DNA from: Spirochaetota bacterium
Lineage (GTDB): Bacteria > Spirochaetota > UBA4802 > UBA5550
Direction of reading: 5' to 3'
DNA length: 64,000 bases
Assembly: GCA_025457915.1 (NCBI GenBank)
Contig: JALOTL010000004.1
Coordinates: 124,001 to 188,000 of the forward strand
A program made the position numbers and the translations under genes. Of this stretch, positions 26,940 to 34,534 are shown in pieces. Under the pieces are notes generated by a model that was given only the letters and a program-made list of their open reading frames with translations, did not search any database and was not told where the DNA came from. Numbering within the stretch: position 1 is the stretch's first letter; each line of letters opens with the position of its first letter.

Positions 26940-27785
26940 ATGAAAAAAAACCGCAGTCTATCGATTTTTTTATTCAAAATAACCCCCACCATATTTCTCT
27001 CAAGGATTTTCGGATACGCGGCCCTCATTCCATTGCCGGCGGCCGTAATGGCCTCCCTTCTCAGATGGTATTCGAAAAAATTCGGGGTAACCGCCGAATA
27101 CATCCAGCCGGTAACCGGATTCAGGAACTTCAACGAGTTTTTCACCCGCAGGCTGAAGCCCGGCGCGAGGCCCGTTGATTCCGGCAGTAAATCCATAGTA
27201 TCCCCGGTCGACGCGCGGGTGGACCAGTACGGGGAAATCGACGGCAACAGCATCCTCCAGGCAAAGGGCGTACATTACCGCCTTGATGATCTTATACCGT
27301 CAGAATCGGCCGGAGATTTTACAGGCGGAAGCTTCATAACCCTCTACCTGTCGCCGGGTGACTACCACAGGATCCACTCTCCGGCCGGGGGAAGAATAAC
27401 CGGCTACATGAGCATACCGGGAAGGCTTTACACCGTGCAGGAATACATGGTAAAGGGGCTGGCCGGCCTTTTTTCCATCAATGAAAGGCTTATCACCTTC
27501 ATCGAATCAAGGTCCAGAATAGCAGTGTGTAAAATCGGCGCCATGAACGTGGGCAGGATCACGCTGTCCTATGAAAAAGCGTCCACGAACAGGTTCCCGA
27601 GAAAAAAACGCGAAATCAGGTACCAGAAAAAATCAATGATTGAAGTCGGTCCGGGCGATGAAATCGGCGCATTCAACCTGGGATCAACCATCATTTTGAT
27701 TTTCCAGAAAGGGGCTGTTAAATTCGAAAAACTGACTCCCGGCTCAAAAATCAGGATGGGCGAAAAAATAGCCTCATTCAAATGA
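26940..27785 (+). CDS. psd: Phosphatidylserine decarboxylase proenzyme
   Basis: 281 residues from an ATG with AGAGG upstream. Makes phosphatidylethanolamine at the inner membrane. The self-cleavage site LGST is present near the C-terminus (GAFNLGSTIILIF); Ser becomes the pyruvoyl group. Also seen are FNEFFTRRLKPGARP, VSPVDARV and the SPGDYHRIHSPAGG block with its conserved histidines. An in-frame extension of 48 codons upstream lacks family features. No pssA is adjacent. Confidence 0.95.
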   Translation: MKKNRSLSIFLFKITPTIFLSRIFGYAALIPLPAAVMASLLRWYSKKFGVTAEYIQPVTGFRNFNEFFTRRLKPGARPVDSGSKSIVSPVDARVDQYGEIDGNSILQAKGVHYRLDDLIPSESAGDFTGGSFITLYLSPGDYHRIHSPAGGRITGYMSIPGRLYTVQEYMVKGLAGLFSINERLITFIESRSRIAVCKIGAMNVGRITLSYEKASTNRFPRKKREIRYQKKSMIEVGPGDEIGAFNLGSTIILIFQKGAVKFEKLTPGSKIRMGEKIASFK

Positions 27786-28064
27786 AAGAGAATTGAAATT
27801 TAATCTATTAAGGTTTCCTTGTCCTGCTGAACATCAGAGAAAAGCAGGAATAGTCATTTTACTTTCAGAAAAATATCCCCACGGCAATGAATTTTTTTCA
27901 GGAGAATCTGTATATTATTTACAGGTATCCGATTTTAAATAAAAACACCGAAAAGTTCTTGATCTTTAAAATGATTTTTAAAAATATACAATCTTATTAA
28001 ATATGAATATATCTGCTCAGAGCTTAAGCAGTTAATTGTTATCTTATAAAGAAGGAGCAAAATC

Positions 28065-28772
28065 ATGCCCTACAAATCAATGGAAAAATACATCAATTCG
28101 CAGGTTACATGGTGGCGGCAGCAGAAGGCAAAAATCGATAAAGTCGAGAAAAAAAGCATATTCCCATTCATAACCATTTCGAGGGAATACGGCTGCGGCG
28201 GATACGAACTGGCGTTGAAACTTATCGAGATCCTCAACACCGAGCACAAGCATGATCCGTTGTGGGCGGCATACGACAGACAGCTTCTTGAAAGGGTGAT
28301 GGAAGACATGGGACTCTCTTCATCCCTGACGGAAACCCTTACGAACAAGGCCAGGGCAGACCTCACCAACCTGATACAGACTTCATTCTCAACCTTCCCT
28401 CCGCAGGTGGTGGTCTACAGGAAACTCGTCGAAACAATCAGGATACTGGCCTACAACGGCAACGTGGTAATAGTGGGAAGGGCCGGCAACGTCATAACCA
28501 AGGACATGGAAAACGGGTTCAACGTCAGGCTGGTCGCAGCCATGGACTGGAAGGTTGAAAGGATCAGGGCCAAGCTGGACCTCACCAGGCAGGAAGCTGA
28601 AAAAATAATAATAGAAAAGGAAAAAACCAGGGAAGAGTTCATGGAAAAATACGTGAGGTTCAGGCTTTCCGATCCGCACAATTACGATATTTTCATCAAC
28701 AATACGAATTTCACGATGGAGCAGGCCGCGAGATTGATAATAGAGGGCATGAAAATCAAGGGTCTTATTTAA
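28065..28772 (+). CDS. Cytidylate-kinase-like family protein
   Basis: 235 residues, cytoplasmic. Belongs to the Cytidylate_kin2 family: PFITISREYGCGGYELALKL (a P-loop-like GxGG without the usual GK[ST]), YDRQLLERV, VIVGRAGNVI near residue 142 and a C-terminal helical part with RFRLSDPHNYDIFINN. The family is found next to sensor and stress genes and its substrate is not known, so CMP kinase activity should not be assumed. Strong ribosome-binding site AAGGAGC. The next gene starts 8 bases after its stop. Confidence 0.85.
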   Translation: MPYKSMEKYINSQVTWWRQQKAKIDKVEKKSIFPFITISREYGCGGYELALKLIEILNTEHKHDPLWAAYDRQLLERVMEDMGLSSSLTETLTNKARADLTNLIQTSFSTFPPQVVVYRKLVETIRILAYNGNVVIVGRAGNVITKDMENGFNVRLVAAMDWKVERIRAKLDLTRQEAEKIIIEKEKTREEFMEKYVRFRLSDPHNYDIFINNTNFTMEQAARLIIEGMKIKGLI

Positions 28773-28780
28773 CGTTCCTG

Positions 28781-29263
28781 ATGGACGTGACCGATTCTCA
28801 GATATTCGAACTCGAAAGCGACGTACTGGCCTACGACCGGGAAAAATCGATACTGCTCTGCAGATCAAAAAGCAGCGGCAGGAAAAAGTGGGCGAAGAAG
28901 ATAGAACCGTGCCTGATAAATCACATAATTGAAGACGATGAAAGATATTATATATCCTGCGAATACGGGGAAACAAGCGGGCAGTACCTGGCCCTGGGCA
29001 GGGAGGACGGAATTACGGTCTGGTTCATTCCCGGCAGGTCATTCCTCCACCTGATATTCGAGGGGCACGTATACAGCATTTTCGTAGACGACAAAGACAA
29101 CTACTACCTTCTTAAAATCGACAGGGAAGACGGAAAAAAAATCTGGCACTACCCGGTGGACAGGGACCTGAGCGAATACAGCTTTAAAAAAGACAGGATC
29201 CTCCTGAAATACCTGTCCGGAAAAACAGAAAAAATATCGGTCTCAACCGGCTTCAATATTTAA
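28781..29263 (+). CDS. PQQ-like beta-propeller repeat protein, short
   Basis: 160 residues without signal peptide. Two or three repeat units resemble PQQ-like beta-propeller blades, for example YLALGREDGITVWFIPG and YLLKIDREDGKKIWHYPVD. A full propeller needs seven or eight blades, so this protein must form an open sheet or assemble as an oligomer. It follows the kinase-like gene by 8 bases and probably is translated from the same mRNA. Function unknown. Confidence 0.65.
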   Translation: MDVTDSQIFELESDVLAYDREKSILLCRSKSSGRKKWAKKIEPCLINHIIEDDERYYISCEYGETSGQYLALGREDGITVWFIPGRSFLHLIFEGHVYSIFVDDKDNYYLLKIDREDGKKIWHYPVDRDLSEYSFKKDRILLKYLSGKTEKISVSTGFNI

Positions 29264-29330
29264 GGGGCCGTTATCGGTTCCGCAATCATGATCGTTTTCA
29301 ATCTCGAAATAATTAAACGCAGGAGACGCC

Positions 29331-29792
29331 ATGTTAAACTATGAAACAGAAGACGCGTCGAAGACCCTGGCGATTGCCAGGTCGCTGAAGAACTACAAAT
29401 CACCGTTCACGGTAATCGGCGGCTACAAACTCATAGACAACGGCATCGATCCGGAAGCTACCGTGCAGATCGAGGCCGACGGCAAGGTCATCCACGAGGC
29501 GTCGACAGGCAACGGCCCGGTAGACGCGCTCGCAAAGGTCCTGAAAAAAAGCCTCACGCCGCTCTTCCCGGAAATATCCGAAGTCAACCTGGTTGACTAC
29601 AGGGCAAACATCCTGGACGCGCACAGGGGAACAAGCACCGAGGTCGAGGTGACGATAATATTCACCGACGGGACCGACGTCTGGAAGGTATACTCGATGT
29701 CGGAAAACATCAATGCCGCGTCGTTCAAGGTGCTTATCGACGGCTTTGAGTTTGCAATACTGAAAAGAAGAATCCAGAAAAAAATTGGCTAA
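29331..29792 (+). CDS. Free LeuA allosteric (dimer) domain protein
   Basis: 153 residues that correspond to the C-terminal regulatory domain of 2-isopropylmalate synthase and citramalate synthase (PF08502): YKLIDNGIDPEATVQIEADG, then GNGPVDALAKVLKK, VNLVDYRANILDAHRGTSTE and a final KVLIDGFEFAI. The catalytic TIM barrel is absent and no leu gene is near. In the full enzymes this domain binds leucine or isoleucine; a free copy could be a small amino-acid sensor. AGGAGACGCC precedes the ATG. The next gene overlaps its end. Confidence 0.85.
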   Translation: MLNYETEDASKTLAIARSLKNYKSPFTVIGGYKLIDNGIDPEATVQIEADGKVIHEASTGNGPVDALAKVLKKSLTPLFPEISEVNLVDYRANILDAHRGTSTEVEVTIIFTDGTDVWKVYSMSENINAASFKVLIDGFEFAILKRRIQKKIG

Positions 29793-30678
29793 GAAGGGAT
29801 CAAGAAAAAATCTCAAGACGGAAAAATCGGCCCTCGTCGCCGAAGGCGGCGGAATGAGGGGCGTATTCGCTGCCGGTGTGCTGGATGTCTTTTTCGAGGA
29901 AAAATTCGACCCTTTTAACATCTACATTGGCGTATCCGCCGGCGCCTGCAACCTCTCGTCTCACCTGGCCGGCCAGTACGGCCGCAACCGCAGGCTTTAT
30001 ACCGACCAGATGACCAGGGACGAGTTCATCAGCATCGGAAAATTTCTTGCCGGAGGGCACATGATGGACCTTGACTGGCTCTGGGACATCATGGCAAAAG
30101 AGGAGCCCCTCGACACGCGCGGCGCGGCATCGAACCTCTCGAGGAAAAAAAAAGAATTCATCATAGTCGCGACATCCGCGGCCACGGGCGAACCCATGTA
30201 TCTCTCGCCGGGCCCGGAAAACATGCTCGATTTTCTCAAGGCCTCAAGCTCGGTACCGCTTCTTTACCGCGGATTCATAGAGATAGATTCCGTCCAGGCG
30301 ACGGACGGCGGGGTGTCTGACCCCATACCAGTGGCCAGGGCGTTCGAGATGGGCGCATCCAGGATCGCCGTGATCAGGACCAGGCCGTCGGGATACGTAA
30401 AGAGACCCGGTCTGGAAACCTTCATAAGCTCACGCCTCCTCCGTCGCCATCCGAAACTGTCGCTCGCGATAATGAAACAGGCGGGAACGTACGGCAGGTC
30501 CGTCGAATTCATCGCCGATCCTCCACCGGGCGTCAGTGTGATCGAGATATCGCCGCCGCGCAAACTCCTGTCGGGAAGGACCACGAAAGACAGGATGCTC
30601 CTGACGGCCGATTACGAAACGGGACGCGAGTCGGGCAGAAATGCCGTCCGGACCTGGCGGGAAATTTTCGAACAATGA
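29785..30678 (+). CDS. Patatin-like phospholipase
   Basis: 297 residues starting at a TTG that overlaps the previous stop by 8 bases. The Ser-Asp catalytic dyad of patatins is intact: oxyanion glycine loop GGGMRG (21-26), nucleophile elbow GVSAG (Ser 51) and DGG near residue 173 (QATDGGVSDPIPV). No signal peptide, so cytoplasmic or membrane-associated. Likely a lysophospholipase or acyl hydrolase. Coupled to the LeuA-domain gene. Confidence 0.9.
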   Translation: MAKKGSRKNLKTEKSALVAEGGGMRGVFAAGVLDVFFEEKFDPFNIYIGVSAGACNLSSHLAGQYGRNRRLYTDQMTRDEFISIGKFLAGGHMMDLDWLWDIMAKEEPLDTRGAASNLSRKKKEFIIVATSAATGEPMYLSPGPENMLDFLKASSSVPLLYRGFIEIDSVQATDGGVSDPIPVARAFEMGASRIAVIRTRPSGYVKRPGLETFISSRLLRRHPKLSLAIMKQAGTYGRSVEFIADPPPGVSVIEISPPRKLLSGRTTKDRMLLTADYETGRESGRNAVRTWREIFEQ

Positions 30679-30686
30679 TTTTTTGC

Positions 30687-30716
30687 TTGAGAAAACCGCG
30701 GACCGGCCTTTATCCT
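30687..30716 (+). promoter_or_regulatory. Sigma-70-like promoter of the histidine kinase/NtrC operon
   Basis: TTGAGA (30687-30692), 18-base spacer, TATCCT (30711-30716); the leader to the ATG at 30743 would be about 20 bases and holds AGAGGAAG. Confidence 0.5.
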
Positions 30717-30742
30717 AATCCGCAAAAAGAGGAAGTATCCCC

Positions 30743-32257
30743 ATGAGACCGTTTCCCGCATCAGGCGTTTTTTTGAAAATAAAAGACAGCGCGGTTTTGC
30801 AAAAATTCCTGAAACTGGACTTCATACGGGACATAAAGATCTGGCACAAGATGATCATCCTCCTCCAGATACTCTTCATACCGATGATCCTCATCTTCCT
30901 GGTTTTTCTCCTCATGATGAATAAAATGCACGACATGGGGAACAGGATACTGTCCGAAAACGTTTCAAACATAAGGGCGGCCTACAAGGTCGAGCTGTCG
31001 CTCCTGAACCTGAAGGGGATCAACGCGAACTACATACTCGACAGCGATAAAAGATGGCTTGCGAGGTTCGAGACCAACGTCAAGGACTTCAACTACTGGT
31101 ACAACAGGGCCTTCATCGCGGCAAGGACGGAGGAGGAGCACCACATCCTAACGGGCATTTCCCTGAACTTTGAAAAATACTGCAGGTATCACGAGATGAT
31201 CGTGAAGCTGGTGGACAGGGACAGGGAGCTGGAGGCGCTCAGGCTTCACGTAAGCGATTCATCGAATAATTTCTACGCCGCCTACCAGGGATGCGAGGAC
31301 CTGATAAAAAAGAACGAGGAGCTGATCTCCAATTCGGAGAGGGAGGCCGAAATATACCTCAGCCGGACCATGAAGTTCGGCTACCTGACGATCGCCTGCT
31401 TCATAATCCTCGGCATAATGAGCGCCATGCTCATTACAAAAAGCATACTTGACCCAATAATGGAAATGGAGAAGGGAAGCGACTCGGTGGCGCCGCTGAA
31501 AAGCGACAAGGTCGAAATCGAAAAACTGAAGGAGCGGTTCCAGAACATGGTTAAAACCATAAAGGACAGCCAGCAGAAAATGATTTCGTCCGAAAGAAAG
31601 GCGGCGATCGGGGAAATATCGGCCGGACTCTCTCATGAATTGAACAATCCGCTCGGCATAATATGCGGATTTTCAGAAAGGCTGCTGCAGAGCGAGTCCC
31701 TTCCAAAAAAGAACAGGGAGGCCGTCCAGACCATACATCACGAGGCACTCAGGTGCAGGGACATGCTGGGCCAGCTGCTGAACTTCGCGAGGCAGCCGGA
31801 GCCGAACTACAACCTGACCGGGATCAAGAGCCTGCTCAGGCAGATGGCAAAAATTTTTGAAAACCAGGACAAGTATAAAAACGTGAATTTTTCCATCGAT
31901 GTTCCCAGGGACCCCGTCAAGGTATACATGGACAGCGTCCAGATGCGGCAGGTCCTGCTGAATATTGTTTTGAACGCCTGCGACGCGATCAATAACAGGG
32001 GAAAGGTTTCAATCAAGCTTGAAACTGAACGAAAAAATGCTGTCATCCGGATCAGGGACAACGGATCGGGCATCAGGCCTGAAATTAAGGATAAAATCTT
32101 TACTCCCTTCTTTTCAACGAAACCCAAGGGAGTAGGTCTGGGACTCGCCGTCTGCAGGGATATAATTGAAAAGCACAGCGGGAGCATCAACGCGGAAAGC
32201 GAACCGGGAAAATTCACAGAATTCATCATAAGGCTTCCCAGGGGGAGACATGGATAA
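30743..32257 (+). CDS. Sensor histidine kinase (NtrB-like) with periplasmic four-helix sensor
   Basis: 504 residues. Two transmembrane segments (about 35-58 and 213-236) frame a helical periplasmic domain of about 150 residues resembling a four-helix-bundle sensor. The cytoplasmic part has the dimerisation and phospho-acceptor His in SAGLSHELNNPLGIICGF (H box), then the ATPase domain: N box LNIVLNACDAINNRG, G1 DNGSGIRPE and FFSTKPKGVGLGLAV. The ELNNPL context is that of kinases paired with NtrC-type regulators. Its stop overlaps the start of the response regulator by 8 bases. Confidence 0.93.
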   Translation: MRPFPASGVFLKIKDSAVLQKFLKLDFIRDIKIWHKMIILLQILFIPMILIFLVFLLMMNKMHDMGNRILSENVSNIRAAYKVELSLLNLKGINANYILDSDKRWLARFETNVKDFNYWYNRAFIAARTEEEHHILTGISLNFEKYCRYHEMIVKLVDRDRELEALRLHVSDSSNNFYAAYQGCEDLIKKNEELISNSEREAEIYLSRTMKFGYLTIACFIILGIMSAMLITKSILDPIMEMEKGSDSVAPLKSDKVEIEKLKERFQNMVKTIKDSQQKMISSERKAAIGEISAGLSHELNNPLGIICGFSERLLQSESLPKKNREAVQTIHHEALRCRDMLGQLLNFARQPEPNYNLTGIKSLLRQMAKIFENQDKYKNVNFSIDVPRDPVKVYMDSVQMRQVLLNIVLNACDAINNRGKVSIKLETERKNAVIRIRDNGSGIRPEIKDKIFTPFFSTKPKGVGLGLAVCRDIIEKHSGSINAESEPGKFTEFIIRLPRGRHG

Positions 32258-33638
32258 AAAGAGGCTCAAGGTTCTTATAGTAGACGATGAAGCTGGAATG
32301 TGCAAGCTCCTGAAGGAGATAATACAGGACCTGGGCTATTCGCCAAAGCCCTTCACCTCTCCCAGGAGGGCCCTCGCCGCGGTAAAACAGGAAAAGTTCG
32401 ATATCGCGATAATCGACGTTAAAATGCCGGAGATGGACGGCCTGGAGCTGCTGAAAAACGCCCGCGAGATCATCCCCGATCTCGACGTGATCATGATAAC
32501 CGCCTACGGAAGCATAGAAAGCGCGGTAGAGGCCATAAAAATCGGCGCGTTCAACTATATCACCAAACCCTTCCGGCAGGAGGAGATAAAAATAGCCGTC
32601 GGAAAAATAGTCGAAAGGAAAAACCTGATAGACGAGAACGCGAGGCTGAGACAGGAGCTGATCGACATCCAGAGCGGCGGAAGCATCATAGGAAAAAACA
32701 GCAAGATGATGGAGATCATAAAATTCTCCAAAAAAATCGCCGGCTCCAAGTACAGCGTGCTCGTAACCGGCGAGAGCGGAACCGGCAAGGAGGTGTTCGC
32801 GAAATTCATCCACACCCAGAGCGGGAGAAAGGATTCGCCGTTCATCGCCGTGCAGTGCAACCTGATCCAGAAAAATCTCCTCGAGAGCGAGCTTTTCGGC
32901 CACAAGAAGGGCTCATTCACCGGGGCCGATTCCGACAGGGACGGACTTTTCGCGGAGGCCAACGGCGGGACGATATTTCTCGACGAGATAGGCGACATCG
33001 ATCCCGATATCCAGGGAAAACTCCTCCGTTTCCTGCAGGACCATGAAATCCGCAGGGTTGGAGAAACCAAATCCAGGGTGCTGGAAGTGAGGATGATTTC
33101 CGCCACGAACAAGAACCTGGAGGACCTCGTGAAGAAGGAACGCTTCAGGGAAGATCTTTATTACAGGCTCAAGGTAATAACCATACACATACACCCGCTA
33201 AGGGAGAGGAAGGAAGACATACCCCTGCTGGTGCGTCATTTTCTCGACGAGATCGCAAAGGAATCAAAAATGCCGGTCGAAATCGACAAGGACTGCTTCA
33301 GGCACCTTGCCGCCTACAACTGGCCGGGCAATGTCCGCGAACTCAGAAACTGCATAGAAACCGCCTCCACCATCTGCGATGACGGCGTTATAAGGCCTTC
33401 GGACATCTCGAAGATCCTTTCATTGAACGAACTGGTTCTTCCCTCAGACAAGCACAGCTTTAAAGAATCGAAGGAGGCCGTACTGAAGGAATTCGAAAGG
33501 AATTTCATCACCAACCTTTTGATGAACAACAAGGGCAACATAACTGTATCGGCCAGGGACGCGGGAATGGATAAAAAAAATTTCTGGGACCTCATGAAAA
33601 AACACGGGATAAAACACGGCGATTACAAGGATAAATAA
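32250..33638 (+). CDS. NtrC-family sigma-54-dependent response regulator
   Basis: 462 residues. Receiver domain (1-120) with the acidic pocket D12/D13, phospho-acceptor D56 (IIDVKMPEMDG), T84 and K106. Central AAA+ domain (about 148-375) with Walker A GESGTGKE (174-181), the sigma-54 contact loop GSFTGA (221-226; most family members have GAFTGA) and FLDEIGDID. C-terminal Fis-type helix-turn-helix (GNITVSARDAGMDKKNFWDL). Works with the overlapping kinase. Two palindromes and a sigma-54 promoter lie directly downstream of the gene, which points to the adjacent small repeat protein as target. Confidence 0.95.
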   Translation: MDKKRLKVLIVDDEAGMCKLLKEIIQDLGYSPKPFTSPRRALAAVKQEKFDIAIIDVKMPEMDGLELLKNAREIIPDLDVIMITAYGSIESAVEAIKIGAFNYITKPFRQEEIKIAVGKIVERKNLIDENARLRQELIDIQSGGSIIGKNSKMMEIIKFSKKIAGSKYSVLVTGESGTGKEVFAKFIHTQSGRKDSPFIAVQCNLIQKNLLESELFGHKKGSFTGADSDRDGLFAEANGGTIFLDEIGDIDPDIQGKLLRFLQDHEIRRVGETKSRVLEVRMISATNKNLEDLVKKERFREDLYYRLKVITIHIHPLRERKEDIPLLVRHFLDEIAKESKMPVEIDKDCFRHLAAYNWPGNVRELRNCIETASTICDDGVIRPSDISKILSLNELVLPSDKHSFKESKEAVLKEFERNFITNLLMNNKGNITVSARDAGMDKKNFWDLMKKHGIKHGDYKDK

Positions 33639-33645
33639 TCTGTAG

Positions 33646-33682
33646 TGGTATTTGTACCAAAATACCGTTGGTATAATTACCA
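33646..33682. promoter_or_regulatory. Two tandem palindromes TGGTA-N4-TACCA, likely enhancer sites for the NtrC-type regulator
   Basis: Site 1 at 33646-33659 and site 2 at 33669-33682 each consist of TGGTA, four bases and TACCA, with centres 23 bp apart (about two helical turns). They lie 84-120 bp upstream of a sigma-54 promoter, the usual place for an upstream activating sequence bound by dimers of an enhancer-binding protein. Confidence 0.7.
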
Positions 33683-33765
33683 CTGATTAGTTATTTAAAT
33701 CCGTCAAAAATCAATTTTTGCCAATTTAAAACTTCAAAAAACCTTTTTTCAGTCTTAATCAATTC

Positions 33766-33780
33766 TGGCACGCTTTATGC
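33766..33780 (+). promoter_or_regulatory. Sigma-54 (-24/-12) promoter of the Lys/Pro/Ala repeat gene
   Basis: CTGGCACG at 33765-33772 and TGC at 33778-33780 match the consensus TGGCACG-N4-TTGC with one mismatch, and GG and GC are exactly 10 bp apart. Transcription would begin near 33792, giving a leader of about 56 bases with AAAGGAGAC before the ATG at 33848. Confidence 0.75.
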
Positions 33781-33847
33781 ATTATATATGGTATTACGTT
33801 GAACCCATAATGGGAAAACGATATATAAAAAATAAAAGGAGACTTTT

Positions 33848-34126
33848 ATGAAAAAGATTACAAGCATGATGGTTGCTCTCGTATTTGCGCTGAGCATGGC
33901 CGTTTTCGCAGCCGACAAAGCTGGCAGCGACAAACCTGCTGAAAAAGGCAAACCTGCTAAAACTGCTGAAAAAGGCAAACCTGCCAAACCAGTAAAAGGC
34001 AAACCTGCTAAAACTGCTGAAAAAGGCAAACCTGCCGAAAAGGGCAAACCTGCTGAGAAGGCAAAACCTGTTAAAGGCAAACCTGCTGAAAAAGGCAAAC
34101 CTGCCGAGAAAGGACAGGCTATGTAA
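33848..34126 (+). CDS. Exported Lys/Pro/Ala-rich repeat protein under sigma-54 control
   Basis: 92 residues. Signal peptide of 21 residues ending AVFA, then a 71-residue mature chain made of imperfect copies of EKGKPA or KTAEKGKPA. GKPA occurs seven times. The mature chain has 22 Lys against about 7 Glu and 2 Asp, no Cys and no aromatic residue, so it is strongly basic and probably unfolded. It resembles the low-complexity KPA tails of histone-like or polyanion-binding proteins, but here it is exported. Strong ribosome-binding site. Directly preceded by the NtrC-type sites and a sigma-54 promoter, so it is probably the main output of that two-component system. Confidence 0.8.
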   Translation: MKKITSMMVALVFALSMAVFAADKAGSDKPAEKGKPAKTAEKGKPAKPVKGKPAKTAEKGKPAEKGKPAEKAKPVKGKPAEKGKPAEKGQAM

Positions 34127-34167
34127 TTTTGCAGATCAGTTATTTTTTTAATTAACTGGCAAAAAAA

Positions 34168-34198
34168 TTGTATGAGGGGATGATATCCCCTCATACAA
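34168..34198. terminator. Hairpin after the repeat-protein gene
   Basis: Perfect 14-bp inverted repeat (34168-34181/34185-34198) with a 3-base loop. The T-run lies on the minus strand (A-run 34161-34167 on plus), so it may terminate minus-strand transcription best; on the plus strand it could protect the mRNA 3' end. Confidence 0.55.
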
Positions 34199-34220
34199 AA
34201 CTCTTTAATCAACCATTAAA

Positions 34221-34520
34221 ATGACAAAAAGAATCCGGACAGCATTAATAATTACGACTTTTCTCATACTCGCAAACGCTTCAGGCCATGCCCTTGCCGG
34301 ACAGGATGATGAAACCAATCTCTCCGTTTCCGGAGTCCTGATAGCCGTAAACGAAAAAAACAGCTTCATTATTATAAAGCATGATGAAAGGGCGGCAAAA
34401 TTCAAGGCCAGCAAGGAAATCTGCGGAAAGCTGAAAAACAGGCTGAACCAGACGATCAGGATATTCTACTACAAAGCGCCGGATGGATCACTGTACGTGA
34501 AACAGTTCACCCTCGAGTAA
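34221..34520 (+). CDS. Small exported protein of unknown function
   Basis: 99 residues. Signal peptide (MTKRIRTALIITTFLILANASGHALA) then a short beta-rich domain (LSVSGVLIAVNEKNSFIIIK, ending DGSLYVKQFTLE) that could be an OB-like barrel. One Cys. It follows the repeat protein on the same strand and might be co-expressed by read-through, but the hairpin between them argues for separation. Confidence 0.6.
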   Translation: MTKRIRTALIITTFLILANASGHALAGQDDETNLSVSGVLIAVNEKNSFIIIKHDERAAKFKASKEICGKLKNRLNQTIRIFYYKAPDGSLYVKQFTLE

Positions 34521-34534
34521 AAAACCCGCACCCA

